DNA from: Enterococcus sp. HY326
Lineage (GTDB): Bacteria > Bacillota > Bacilli > Lactobacillales > Enterococcaceae
NCBI RefSeq assembly: GCF_026157065.1
Contig: NZ_JANLGQ010000006.1
Location: 124,001 to 188,000, forward strand
Direction: 5' to 3'
DNA length: 64,000 nt
Position 1 is the stretch's first letter; every line of letters begins with the position of its first letter. Below, piece by piece: positions 37,140 through 45,688 of this stretch. The position numbers and the translations under genes are program-made. The notes beneath the pieces were generated by a model, which saw nothing but the letters and a program-made list of their open reading frames with translations, made no database searches and had not been told where the DNA came from.

Positions 37140-38888
37140 ATGGGAACTTTTGAAATAAAAGAAGATTTTTTATTAGACGGTCAGCCTTTTCAAATCATTT
37201 CTGGGAGTATTCATTACTTTAGAGTAGTGCCGGAATATTGGCTTGACCGCCTTGAAAAATTGAAACTAATGGGATGCAATACTGTAGAAACCTATGTGCC
37301 TTGGAATTTGCATGAAGCTCAAGAGGGAGTATTCAATTTTGAAAAGGGCTTGGATTTGCGGCGCTTTATCCAGACTGCTCAACAGGTCGGTCTCTATGTA
37401 ATCTTACGCCCAGCACCATATATTTGTGCTGAATGGGAATTTGGTGGTTTACCTTATTGGCTGCTAAAAGATCCTTTCATGAAAATCAGATTTAGTTACC
37501 CACCTTATTTAGAAAAGGTGAAAAACTATTTTGATCGGCTTTTCTTGGAATTTATTGACCTCCAAATTGACCAAGAAGGGCCAATTATTTTAATGCAGGT
37601 TGAAAATGAGTACGGCGGATATGGCAATGATAAAAATTATCTATACCAACAAGCTCAGCTGATGAGAGAACTTGGTGTGACAACGCCCTTAATAACTTCA
37701 GATGGCCCTTGGCTAGACAACTTGGAGAACGGCTCGATTCCTGATGTTGCACTACCAACAATCAATTGCGGGTCCAAAATTAAAGAAAACTTCCAAAAAT
37801 TAACAATTTTTCATGGAGAAAAACGACCTAAGATGGTCACAGAATTTTGGATTGGCTGGTTTGATGCTTGGGGGGATGAAACTCATCATCAAACGGATAG
37901 ATTTGATGCAAATCAGGAGTTAGCAGATGCGTTGCATGAAGGTTCTGTAAACATCTATATGTTTCATGGCGGGACAAACTTTGGCTTTATGAATGGAGCA
38001 AATTACTATGAAAAATTAGCGCCAGATGTGACTAGCTATGACTACGATGCGCCCTTAAGCGAATCAGGGGAGATTACCCCGAAGTATTTAGCTTTTCAAA
38101 AGACCATCTCCCAGTTTGTTTCACTGCCTTCTTTTCCATTGAGTACAACGATTAAGAAAATAAATTATGGTGAAATTAAGTTAAGGGATAGCGTCTCATT
38201 AGTAGCTACTCTATCCAAAATTAGCCAACCAATCTCTTCACCTTACCCAGTCTCGATGGAGATACTAGACCAAGGATACGGTTATATTTATTATCAAAGT
38301 GAGATTGGGACAGCTCGAAAAATTGAAGACTTTCGTTTGATAAATTGCAATGATCGTGCTCAAATCATGTTAAATAATCAGCCTTTATTCACTCAGTATG
38401 ACAAAGAAATTGGTGAGAAAGTTGCGTTTGATTTAACAGAGTCAAAAAATACATTAGGTATTTTGGTTGAAAATATGGGGCGGGTGAATTATTCGGTAAA
38501 AATGAATCATCAAACCAAAGGGATTCGTGATGGTGTCATTCTCAATGGTGCTTTTCAGAGCCAGTGGCAAATCTATTCTTTGCCGATGGACAATTTAGAG
38601 AAAGTCGATTTTTCTGGGGATTTCATTTATGGTACGCCTAGCTTTTACAGATTTACCTTCGACGTGACTGAGATTGGCGATACCTTTATTGATTGTCGTG
38701 GCTGGGGTAAAGGTTTTGTTACTGTGAATGGGTTTAACATTGGTCGCTTCTGGGAAATTAGCCCGCAGGAGCGATTATATATACCTGGTCCTTTGTTAAA
38801 GTTAGGTGAAAATGAAATTGTTATTTTTGAAACAGAAGGAAAATTTGGCAATAAGATTGTACTTTCAAATGAAGCTAAATTAGGATAG
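37140..38888 (+). CDS. Glycoside hydrolase family 35 beta-galactosidase
   Basis: 582-residue enzyme without signal peptide, so cytosolic. GH35 signatures: SGSIHYFRVVPEYW near residue 21, CNTVETYVPWNLHE, RPAPYICAEWEFGGLP near 90, acid/base Glu E157 in VENEYGG, and nucleophile Glu E235 in TEFWIGWFD. C-terminal beta domains end with GWGKGFVTVNGFNIGRFW. Length matches short bacterial GH35 enzymes that remove terminal beta-galactose, often beta-1,3-linked, from oligosaccharides. AAAAGGAGTCAGT precedes the ATG. Works after uptake of the oligosaccharide. Confidence 0.95.
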   Translation: MGTFEIKEDFLLDGQPFQIISGSIHYFRVVPEYWLDRLEKLKLMGCNTVETYVPWNLHEAQEGVFNFEKGLDLRRFIQTAQQVGLYVILRPAPYICAEWEFGGLPYWLLKDPFMKIRFSYPPYLEKVKNYFDRLFLEFIDLQIDQEGPIILMQVENEYGGYGNDKNYLYQQAQLMRELGVTTPLITSDGPWLDNLENGSIPDVALPTINCGSKIKENFQKLTIFHGEKRPKMVTEFWIGWFDAWGDETHHQTDRFDANQELADALHEGSVNIYMFHGGTNFGFMNGANYYEKLAPDVTSYDYDAPLSESGEITPKYLAFQKTISQFVSLPSFPLSTTIKKINYGEIKLRDSVSLVATLSKISQPISSPYPVSMEILDQGYGYIYYQSEIGTARKIEDFRLINCNDRAQIMLNNQPLFTQYDKEIGEKVAFDLTESKNTLGILVENMGRVNYSVKMNHQTKGIRDGVILNGAFQSQWQIYSLPMDNLEKVDFSGDFIYGTPSFYRFTFDVTEIGDTFIDCRGWGKGFVTVNGFNIGRFWEISPQERLYIPGPLLKLGENEIVIFETEGKFGNKIVLSNEAKLG

Positions 38889-38916
38889 AAATCATAAATT
38901 ACGAAGGAGTTAGCAT

Positions 38917-39558
38917 ATGTTTGATAAACGTAATCGCCTAGTGTTCGTCGGTGATTCTATCACTGATTGTAATCGCAATTACAATACAACAGTTGGTGCT
39001 GTCGATTCTCTAGGGCAAGGGTACGTTAGTTTGATTAATGCTTACACCACAGCATTCCATCCTGAAAAAGAGTTGATGATAATTAATCAAGGTGTTGGTG
39101 GTAATCGAGTAACGGATTTAAAAGCACGTTGGCAAGATATTTTAGATTTGAAGCCTGATTATTTAACAATTATGATAGGGATAAATGATGTCTGGCGTCA
39201 TTTTGATAATAAATTTACCCAGATAGAACAAGTTAATAAAACACTTTTTGAGCAGACTTATACGGAACTTATCATACAGAGTTTAGCCATACATTCAAAG
39301 ATCATCTTGCTATCTGCATTCATGCTAGAAGCAAATAATCTTGATCCGATGAAACAGATGGTCGCAGAATATAATGAAATCACAAAAAAGATTGCAGCTA
39401 ATTTTTCATTGACATATATTGATATTCAAGCTGAAATGGACAAATTTACAGCAATTCAATCCTCCTATGCTCTATCGTCAGACCGTGTACATCTGTCACT
39501 GCCTGGACATGCAATTATTGCAAAATCTTGGTTGGAAGCTGTGGATTTGGATAGATGA
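38917..39558 (+). CDS. SGNH/GDSL-family esterase
   Basis: 213-residue cytosolic hydrolase with all four SGNH blocks: VFVGDSITD (nucleophile Ser in GDS), GVGGNRV (Gly), MIGINDVW (Asn) and SDRVHLSLPGH (Asp/His). This family contains rhamnogalacturonan acetylesterases such as YesT/YesY, which accompany similar ABC/YesL loci. Removal of O-acetyl groups from imported oligosaccharides is the probable role. AAGGAG precedes the ATG. Last gene of the locus; a hairpin-array repeat copy follows. Confidence 0.9.
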   Translation: MFDKRNRLVFVGDSITDCNRNYNTTVGAVDSLGQGYVSLINAYTTAFHPEKELMIINQGVGGNRVTDLKARWQDILDLKPDYLTIMIGINDVWRHFDNKFTQIEQVNKTLFEQTYTELIIQSLAIHSKIILLSAFMLEANNLDPMKQMVAEYNEITKKIAANFSLTYIDIQAEMDKFTAIQSSYALSSDRVHLSLPGHAIIAKSWLEAVDLDR

Positions 39559-39629
39559 AATGTGGCTTCATATTAGCGGCATAGTTGATGACACACTTAC
39601 TTGTTTTAAGGTGCATCAATTAACAGCTT

Positions 39630-40010
39630 TCATAAACTCGCCACAAACGTTTCTAAATTTTACAATATAAAGTCCACAAAAAATTTATAACTTCAAGTTA
39701 TTATGAACTCATCCCAATAAAACAAACCCAATAAAACACTTTTTCATTTTTTACTCCTAAACCCGCCAGTCCCCGCTAGCGGGTTCCTTTTGTCCTTGAG
39801 AAAAAGGAAATTTTTCTGAAGAGCAACAGGTCGCATACAGTTCAACTAGGAGTGAAGCTGAAAATGGTATAAGAGTTGATGAAAGTTGAACTAGCATCCT
39901 AGCCCATCGGTCCCCGCCGATGGGCTCCCTTTTTGTCTTCAGAAAAAAATTTTTTCTAAAAGTAAACGGCCATACACATTTCAACTAAAGATTGATTGGA
40001 AAATTGTTTA
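39630..40010 (+). repeat. Hairpin-array repeat copy C: leader plus two units in swapped order
   Basis: The leader at 39706-39758 matches copies A and B. Here the ACCCGCCAG-type unit comes first (39761, loop TCCCCG, one stem mismatch in CTAGCGGGT) and the AGCCCATCGG-type unit second (39901, perfect stem, loop TCCCCG), 140 nt apart. AGTTCAACT / AGTTGAACT is intact in the first unit and decayed in the second (TTTCAACT / AGTCAAACT). The swapped order shows that units are exchangeable modules. The upstream 60-75 bases share TTTTACAATATAAAGTCCA with copy B. Confidence 0.85.
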
Positions 40011-40103
40011 AACATTTAAAAGTCAAACTAGCATCATAAGCGGAATTTTTTGATTCCTAGCTCATTTTTTTGGGGATTCAGCGGAGAAGTGTCAGTTTCA
40101 TGG

Positions 40104-40141
40104 CAAAAAAATAAGCATCTGCCTTTTTATCGGTAGATGCT
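40104..40141 (-). terminator. Terminator of the small minus-strand gene
   Basis: On the minus strand AGCATCTACC / GGCAGATGCT (one G-T pair) is followed by TATTTTTTT. Confidence 0.8.
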
Positions 40142-40182
40142 TTCAGTACGAATAGCTGTTGTCCATTAGAGGTTTCCACTCC

Positions 40183-40332
40183 TTATGCGATTTTTTCTAA
40201 TTCAAGTACTGCATTTTCAATGGTGGTGCCAGTCGCAAATTTAGATTCGTCTTCTTTGTTAAAAACAATAAAGATATTTAATTGTGTATCTAAAGTCACT
40301 CTGTATTCCACGTTGTTGTTAGTGAATGTCAT
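40183..40332 (-). CDS. Small hypothetical protein (49 residues)
   Basis: ATG at 40332 lies eight bases after AAGGAG, and the gene has its own terminator at 40104. The product (MTFTNNNVEYRVTLDTQLNI... to AVLELEKIA) looks like a compact beta-beta-beta-alpha protein with no membrane segment. The frame could start at 40380, but that lacks a ribosome site. No family recognised. Confidence 0.6.
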   Translation of the reverse strand: MTFTNNNVEYRVTLDTQLNIFIVFNKEDESKFATGTTIENAVLELEKIA

Positions 40333-40380
40333 ATCCATTCTCCTTTCTCTATAGTGACGAAAGGTAACGATAACGTTCAT

Positions 40381-40803
40381 AGCGAAATTCTATAAGCTTA
40401 TCATAACATAGGAAGAGGAAATATACATTTTTGAAGATTGGGGACATCTTCATCCAATAAATGTTCCCTCTCGGTTGGTGAATTCAACCTCATCAATCAG
40501 GACGCTTGTAGACTAAACGAGCTTAAACCTCATGAAATTTCAGAAGGAGGAACTGTTTTTGAAACTTATTTTTTACAAGATAAATAATTTCAAAAAATGC
40601 TGCCTATTAGGTTAACTGAGAAGCTGGGTAGCGTATCAAGGATTCTTAATCCTTTCACACCTGAATGGTATTGCGGCTAAGCTTAAAGTAAATGAAAAAG
40701 AAAATCCATTTTTTAATCCTTGAAGAGTTCCAAGCATATCGTTTAACTTACTTTTAGTTAGAAGGTATACTGAAAAAGAAGCTGAAAGGAAAGAGGGATA
40801 GTT
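40381..40803. other. Intergenic region
   Basis: No credible gene or hairpin recognised between the small minus-strand gene and the flavin oxidoreductase. Confidence 0.4.
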
Positions 40804-41877
40804 GTGACTAGAGAAAACGAGAACATGATACCTTACTTTGATAAAAGTAAAGGGATGGAATTTGGAATTTATACTTTAGGAGATCGTTTGCCAAATCCTC
40901 ACACTGGAAAAATGATTTCTGAGAAACAACGGCTTGACGAGCTAAAACAAATGGCGATTTTGAGTGAACAAGCAGGCATCGATGCCTTCGTTCTTGGCGA
41001 AAGTCATCAGGATTATTTTGTTTCACAGGCCCATGCATTAATTTTAGCCAATATTGCCGCAGCAACCAAGAAAATAAAACTATCTAGTGGCGCAACAATT
41101 ATCAGCACTTCTGATCCTGTTCGTGTATATGAAAATTTTTCAACATTAGATTTACTTAGTGACGGGCGTGCTGAAATTGTCGCCGGACGCGCATCTCGTG
41201 TCGGTCTTTTTGAGTTGCTAGGATATGATTTGGCAGATTATGAGGAGTTATTTGAAGAAAAGTTTAACCTGCTACTGGAATTAAATAAAAATGAAGTTGT
41301 AACATGGAATGGAAACTATCGAAAACCTTTGAACAATGCTCATGTTCTTCCTCGACCATTTGCTGAAGAAATGCCGATTTGGCGAGCTGTCGGCGGAAAT
41401 CGTGCCAGTGCAATTAAGGCAGGTTTCGCTGGTGTACCAATGTATATGGCCCATCTTGGCGGCATGGCACAAATTTTCAAAACAACAATTGATTCATATC
41501 GCTTAGCGGCCAAAGAGGCGGGCTTTGATGAAACCTCATTGCCCGTTGCAACAGGTGGTTTTTTCTATTTAGCAGAGGACACCAAAACGGCTTTGCAGGA
41601 ATATTATCCCCATATTAATGAAGGCATGGCTAAAACAAATGGCCAGGGATTCCCAAAACAAGCTTTCGCTCAAGCTTATGATAGTAGAAGCATCATAAAT
41701 GTTGGTTCCCCTGAAGAAATCATTGAAAAAATTTTATACCAACATGAAATGTTTGATAACCAACGTTACATTGCTCAAATTGATTTTGGCGGCGTTCCTT
41801 TTGATAAAATTCAAAAAACGATTGAGCTAATTGGGACTAAAGTATTGCCTGCTGTAAAAAAATACACAAGGAGTTAA
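40804..41877 (+). CDS. LLM-class flavin-dependent oxidoreductase
   Basis: 357-residue cytosolic protein of the bacterial-luciferase-like monooxygenase superfamily. FGIYTLGDRLPNPHTGK at the start, AFVLGESHQDYFVSQAHALILANIAAATKKIKLSSGATIIS and the flavin-loop SDGRAEIVAGRASRVGLFELLGYD are typical of the FMN-dependent subgroup. GTG at 40804 follows GAGGGATAGTT. Six bases separate it from an FMN reductase gene, so the two form a two-component system in which the reductase supplies reduced flavin. Substrate unknown. Confidence 0.9.
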   Translation: MTRENENMIPYFDKSKGMEFGIYTLGDRLPNPHTGKMISEKQRLDELKQMAILSEQAGIDAFVLGESHQDYFVSQAHALILANIAAATKKIKLSSGATIISTSDPVRVYENFSTLDLLSDGRAEIVAGRASRVGLFELLGYDLADYEELFEEKFNLLLELNKNEVVTWNGNYRKPLNNAHVLPRPFAEEMPIWRAVGGNRASAIKAGFAGVPMYMAHLGGMAQIFKTTIDSYRLAAKEAGFDETSLPVATGGFFYLAEDTKTALQEYYPHINEGMAKTNGQGFPKQAFAQAYDSRSIINVGSPEEIIEKILYQHEMFDNQRYIAQIDFGGVPFDKIQKTIELIGTKVLPAVKKYTRS

Positions 41878-41883
41878 CATCGA

Positions 41884-42450
41884 ATGAAAATCGCCCTACT
41901 CTCTTCTTCAATTGTTGGTAGTAAAACACGAAATGCACTAGCTGTTGTGGAAGAAAACTTAAAAACCACTTATCCTGAAGCTGAAGTAACCCTATTAGAT
42001 TTAAAAAACTTGAATCTACAGTTTAGTGATGGCCGTAATTATATGGATTATACCGGAGATACTGGTTTGCTTACCAAGACCTTGATGGATGCAGAGGTCA
42101 TTATTATTGCAACACCAACGTATCAGGCATCTATCCCAGGAACACTAAAAAATATTTTTGATCTTCTACCTCAAAAAGCATTTTACAAAAAAACTGTCAG
42201 TTTCATAATAACTGCCGGCTCTGCGAAGCATTTTCTTGTAGCGGAAAATCAATTAAAACCGATTCTTAGCTATATGAAAGCGAATCTGCTTCCTTATTAT
42301 GTATTCATTGAAGAGTCAGACATTGTAGGAAACCAGATTATCAATGATGATGTCATCTTCCGTCTGCGTAACTTTGTGCAAGATACCATGGTGCTGTCTA
42401 AAACGTACCAAGCCATCTGGCAAGAGGAAGAAGAGCAGTACGATTTTTAA
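41884..42450 (+). CDS. NADPH-dependent FMN reductase
   Basis: 188-residue flavodoxin-fold reductase. The phosphate-binding loop is ALLSSSIVGSKTRNAL near residues 4-19, IIIATPTYQASIPGTLKNIFDLLP contains the flavin-contact P-x-Y motif, and IITAGSAKHFLVAENQLKPIL follows. It supplies reduced FMN to the neighbouring monooxygenase (inference from family and co-transcription). AAGGAGTTAACATCG precedes the ATG. Terminator at 42611. Confidence 0.92.
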   Translation: MKIALLSSSIVGSKTRNALAVVEENLKTTYPEAEVTLLDLKNLNLQFSDGRNYMDYTGDTGLLTKTLMDAEVIIIATPTYQASIPGTLKNIFDLLPQKAFYKKTVSFIITAGSAKHFLVAENQLKPILSYMKANLLPYYVFIEESDIVGNQIINDDVIFRLRNFVQDTMVLSKTYQAIWQEEEEQYDF

Positions 42451-42610
42451 AAAGAGACGTCCCTTGTAAATAAGTTTGTGAGCTTGATACTTTTATGATT
42501 ATTGCGAAGAGAAATGGAAATTACAGCATCAAACTTAAACATTTCAAATTAGACTGGCAGCATATTATAAAAAATCATAATTTTTGAGAAATAAAACTCA
42601 GTGTAACACT

Positions 42611-42648
42611 AAACCCCTAGAGAGTATGGCTTCTCTAGGGGTTTTTGA
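42611..42648 (+). terminator. Terminator after the flavin oxidoreductase operon
   Basis: 13-bp stem AAACCCCTAGAGA / TCTCTAGGGGTTT followed by TTG. Confidence 0.88.
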
Positions 42649-42913
42649 GATAGTATTGGCAAGGTTATTGAAAATAGTCTAATGGAAAACCAATCAAAAG
42701 GTATCCTTCAGGACTTAATGGTTTCAGTTGTTTAAAGTAATAATGAAACAGGTTGTGTAAATTTCAATTTGTTTTACAAATGTTAAAATAACAGATGAAT
42801 TTTAATATAAAAACTATTGTTCTTTTTCTTTGTAGAGTATAAACTAACGAAGTTGTTTTATTGTGAAGAATTAGATTAATAGTCAGCTAAATATAGTTTA
42901 TCTAAATTCTTAC
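42649..42913. other. AT-rich intergenic region left of the invertible segment
   Basis: No gene recognised. It would receive transcription from the leftward promoter at 42972-43000 in the present orientation. Confidence 0.4.
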
Positions 42914-42934
42914 AACTAACAATTGTAGGAAATA
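42914..42934 (+). repeat. Left 21-bp inverted repeat flanking the recombinase (IR-L)
   Basis: AACTAACAATTGTAGGAAAT plus A, a perfect reverse complement of 44574-44594. It bounds the 1.64-kb segment containing the tyrosine recombinase. Confidence 0.9.
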
Positions 42935-42971
42935 ATTTCCCACAGAGTTAATCACCGAATCTATATATTAC

Positions 42972-43000
42972 AGTTTAAGTGCAGATTCTTCAATTGTCAA
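42972..43000 (-). promoter_or_regulatory. Leftward promoter inside the putative invertible segment
   Basis: On the minus strand TTGACA (43000-42995), 17 bp, TAAACT (42977-42972). It points out through IR-L. If the segment were inverted, it would read through the other repeat towards the regulator gene at 44744. Confidence 0.5.
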
Positions 43001-43112
43001 CACTATTAAAAAAAATATTTATTATTTTTGACGGATTATCTGAATTTTGAAAAGCTAAAGGTTCTTGGTAAAAAAATACAGCAAACTATTTTAAAAAAAT
43101 TAAGAAAAAAAA

Positions 43113-43140
43113 TTGCATACTGAATTGTGAAAAATATAGT
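43113..43140 (+). promoter_or_regulatory. Candidate promoter of the recombinase gene
   Basis: TTGCAT, 16 bp, TATAGT. Confidence 0.45.
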
Positions 43141-43305
43141 ATTCAGAAAAGATACTAAGTCGTCTTCGGTCTAGTATAAAAGTGTTGCTTTTTTTGACTT
43201 TAAATAACCAATATTTTTTCTTTTTTGTGAAATAATTATGCTAAAAAAAAGCCTATCCAATTTTACGCCGTCAAAAAAATAGTCAGTTAGAAAGGATGTT
43301 CCTCA

Positions 43306-44417
43306 ATTAGTAAACGTGGGAAAAATATTTATAAAAGAAAAGATGGTCGTTGGGAAGGGCGATACATAAAAGATCGCACTTCAGATAAAAAAATAAAATA
43401 TGGCTATGTTTATGGGAAAAGTTTTTCTGAAGTTAAAAGCCAATTAAACATACTTCAAGCAAAGCATATCTGGATACCCAATAGTTTTTCAAAACTGTCT
43501 AATATTAAGTTTGAAGATTGGTATAGTAAAAGTTTTCTTCCATCAATAAGGAATAGAGTAAAAATTTCTACTTATTCGAACTATCTTAGGACAAGTGCCA
43601 CCTATATATTACCTTTTTTTCAAGGATGCAAATTTCTGATATAACAGACCAAGTTTTACAGGAATTCGTGACTTACCTGTCCAGAAAGGGACTATCTGTA
43701 AATACTATTCGTTTAATCTTAAGCTTGGTTAAGCAGTCGGTAAACGAGGCATATTTTCAAGGACTGATTACTAATAAGATTGAAAGGAAAATTGTTTTAC
43801 CCAGAGAAACGCCCAAAAAGGTGCATGCTCTCCATCTATCTCAGCAGATTGTATTGGAATCACTTGCAAGAAACGATTTACATGGATTGCCAATCCTTCT
43901 TTCTCTTTATGCCGGCCTGCGCATAGGTGAAATAAGCGGGTTAACATGGGAGGATATCGATTTTGAACGTAATTTACTGCATGTTAATAAAACTGTTGTC
44001 CGGATAAAAGCGACAGGTATGTATGAGAAAAGAACTCAAGTCATTGTAGACAGTCCTAAAACGACACTATCAAATAGAGTTGTTCCTCTAAGTAAAAAAT
44101 TGAAGGAATACCTAGTTGCAGAAAAAGCAAAAGGATATTCAAAATACCTTGCTTTTACCAAAAATGGCTTTGCGGAACCAAGAGTTATCAACTATAGGTT
44201 TAAGAAGCTAATTAAGTATACTGATTTTGCAGATGCCCACTTCCATATGCTGCGTCACACTTTTGCTACTAGAGCAATTGAGCAAGGGATGGACATTGTG
44301 AGCTTGAGTAGAATTTTGGGACATCAATCTGCTAAATTAACATTAGATACCTACAGTGACTCTATGATAGAGCAACGTCAAAGCGAGATACTTAAACTTG
44401 ATAACATTTTCAATTAA
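43306..44417 (+). pseudogene. Tyrosine recombinase/integrase with a frameshift at a T7 tract
   Basis: The first frame (from 43306) encodes SKRGKNIYKRKDGRWEGRYI..., the AP2-like/arm-binding N-domain, up to ILPFFQG; the second frame (43626-44417) continues with the core-binding and catalytic domains. Catalytic residues are all present: Arg in AGLRIGEISGLTW, H-x-x-R in HMLRHTFATRA, His in LGHQS and Tyr in LDTYSD. The junction is T7 (43614-43620): one extra T, or a -1 ribosomal slip on T-TTT-TTT, restores ILPFFSRMQISDIT. GAAAGGA precedes 43306, but the first codon there is ATT, an unusual start. The gene lies between 21-bp inverted repeats and is probably a DNA invertase-type integrase. Confidence 0.85.
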
Positions 44418-44480
44418 CAGTTTTTCAGCATCGCAAAATTGGTGATAGCAGAAACTATTTTTAACTAAATGCTTATTTTC

Positions 44481-44513
44481 AAGAACTGGATTAATTACCA
44501 GTTCTTTTTTTTT
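44481..44513 (+). terminator. Terminator after the recombinase, inside the invertible segment
   Basis: Stem AAGAACTGG / CCAGTTCTT with an 8-base loop, then a T-run to 44513. It blocks read-through into the regulator at 44744 in the present orientation. Confidence 0.9.
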
Positions 44514-44573
44514 GCCGTCAAAAACCCCGTCAAAGATTTAAAAAATCTATTTGCTTATTTGGCTAAATGCCTA

Positions 44574-44594
44574 TATTTCCTACAATTGTTAGTT
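44574..44594 (-). repeat. Right 21-bp inverted repeat flanking the recombinase (IR-R)
   Basis: Reads TATTTCCTACAATTGTTAGT plus T on the + strand, the exact reverse complement of 42914-42934. Confidence 0.9.
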
Positions 44595-44743
44595 ATCAGA
44601 AAAATATGACTTTTATATAACACACGAATACTAGTGTTTAGTTTCTATATAGTCAAGTTTTATGTGTTATACATTTAGAAATTTTAAATATTTTATTGCC
44701 AAAATTCAATTTTAATTAAAACAACTTGTAGTAGGAGGAATAA

Positions 44744-45469
44744 ATGAAACAAATTCTTTTTTTAACTCAAAATCTCTATACAGATACTGACTGGCAAGAC
44801 AAGTTTCAAAAATTAGGATACGAAGTTTTCTGCTCTAGTCGGATTTTAGATGATTTTTTGAGTAAAAAAAATTTTTCACTATTCAACTATTTTCAATATT
44901 TAGTTTTTAGTGAAAGTATTTCAAATATGAATGTTCAAAGGATTATTAAAAATCTTGAGGGAAAAAACATTGTTCTCTTTAGAATTGACAACGAAATAAT
45001 CTCTTCAACTGATTCAAGTGTGGAGGATTGTCAAGAAGAAGTTTATTTTCTAAATTCAAGAATGTCAATTTCGGAAATTCGTGAATTATTCAGTAAAACT
45101 CACTTAAATGAACCCCTCTTGAGTTCTAATCAAATAAGTAAGTTTGCGGCCGAAGCTGACTATATTTCACCTCGATTAATAGGTCTGTTTTTTTCTAGCC
45201 TATCCAAAAAGGAACAAGAATTTATTAGAATCCTTTTTGACAATAAAATTACCTTTGTTCAACGTAAAGATTTATGTAAAGAGCTTTGGGTTCAAGGTGC
45301 TTCGAACTCAACTTTAACGCAGTTATCACAAATCATGGGAAGAGTTAAGGTGAAACTCAAGCAATTTGATTTAAGTGACTCCCTTATAGAAACTCATTGG
45401 ACTAAGGGTTATGCGTTGAAGCCTGCTTTGTATGAAAGTCTTGAAGTTTTTTTTCAAGACTTTAAGTGA
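44744..45469 (+). CDS. OmpR/PhoB-type winged-helix regulator with degenerate receiver
   Basis: 241 residues. The N-terminal about 120 residues have a receiver-like beta/alpha pattern, but the phospho-acceptor strand reads YLVFSES, with no Asp at the expected position, so it is unlikely to be phosphorylated. The C-terminal winged helix is SLSKKEQEFIRILFDNKITFVQRKDLCKELWVQGASNSTLTQLSQIMGRVKVKLKQF...HWTKGYAL. AGGAGGAATAA precedes the ATG. First gene of the WxL locus and the only regulator in it; transcription may depend on the invertible segment upstream. Confidence 0.82.
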   Translation: MKQILFLTQNLYTDTDWQDKFQKLGYEVFCSSRILDDFLSKKNFSLFNYFQYLVFSESISNMNVQRIIKNLEGKNIVLFRIDNEIISSTDSSVEDCQEEVYFLNSRMSISEIRELFSKTHLNEPLLSSNQISKFAAEADYISPRLIGLFFSSLSKKEQEFIRILFDNKITFVQRKDLCKELWVQGASNSTLTQLSQIMGRVKVKLKQFDLSDSLIETHWTKGYALKPALYESLEVFFQDFK

Positions 45470-45688
45470 CAAGCAGCACATTTTAATATGTGTCACAGCA
45501 GTAGCCCTTTTTAAATAAATTTTGACTAGGGTGAAAAATCTCTTATTGGAACCAGGGTAAACATCTAACCTTATAGAAAGGGGGAATGTTGGTTATCTTG
45601 GCAACCATCAAATGATATTGAAAAGTTGCTAAAGAACAGTTAACGAAAGGTTGTTTTAAAAGCAAAGGTAATGGGACAGGAGGGAAGA

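Noticed and set aside
42914-44594. Integrated prophage or conjugative element
   Set aside because: Only a recombinase is present, flanks are inverted rather than direct repeats, and there is no tRNA or other mobile-element gene.
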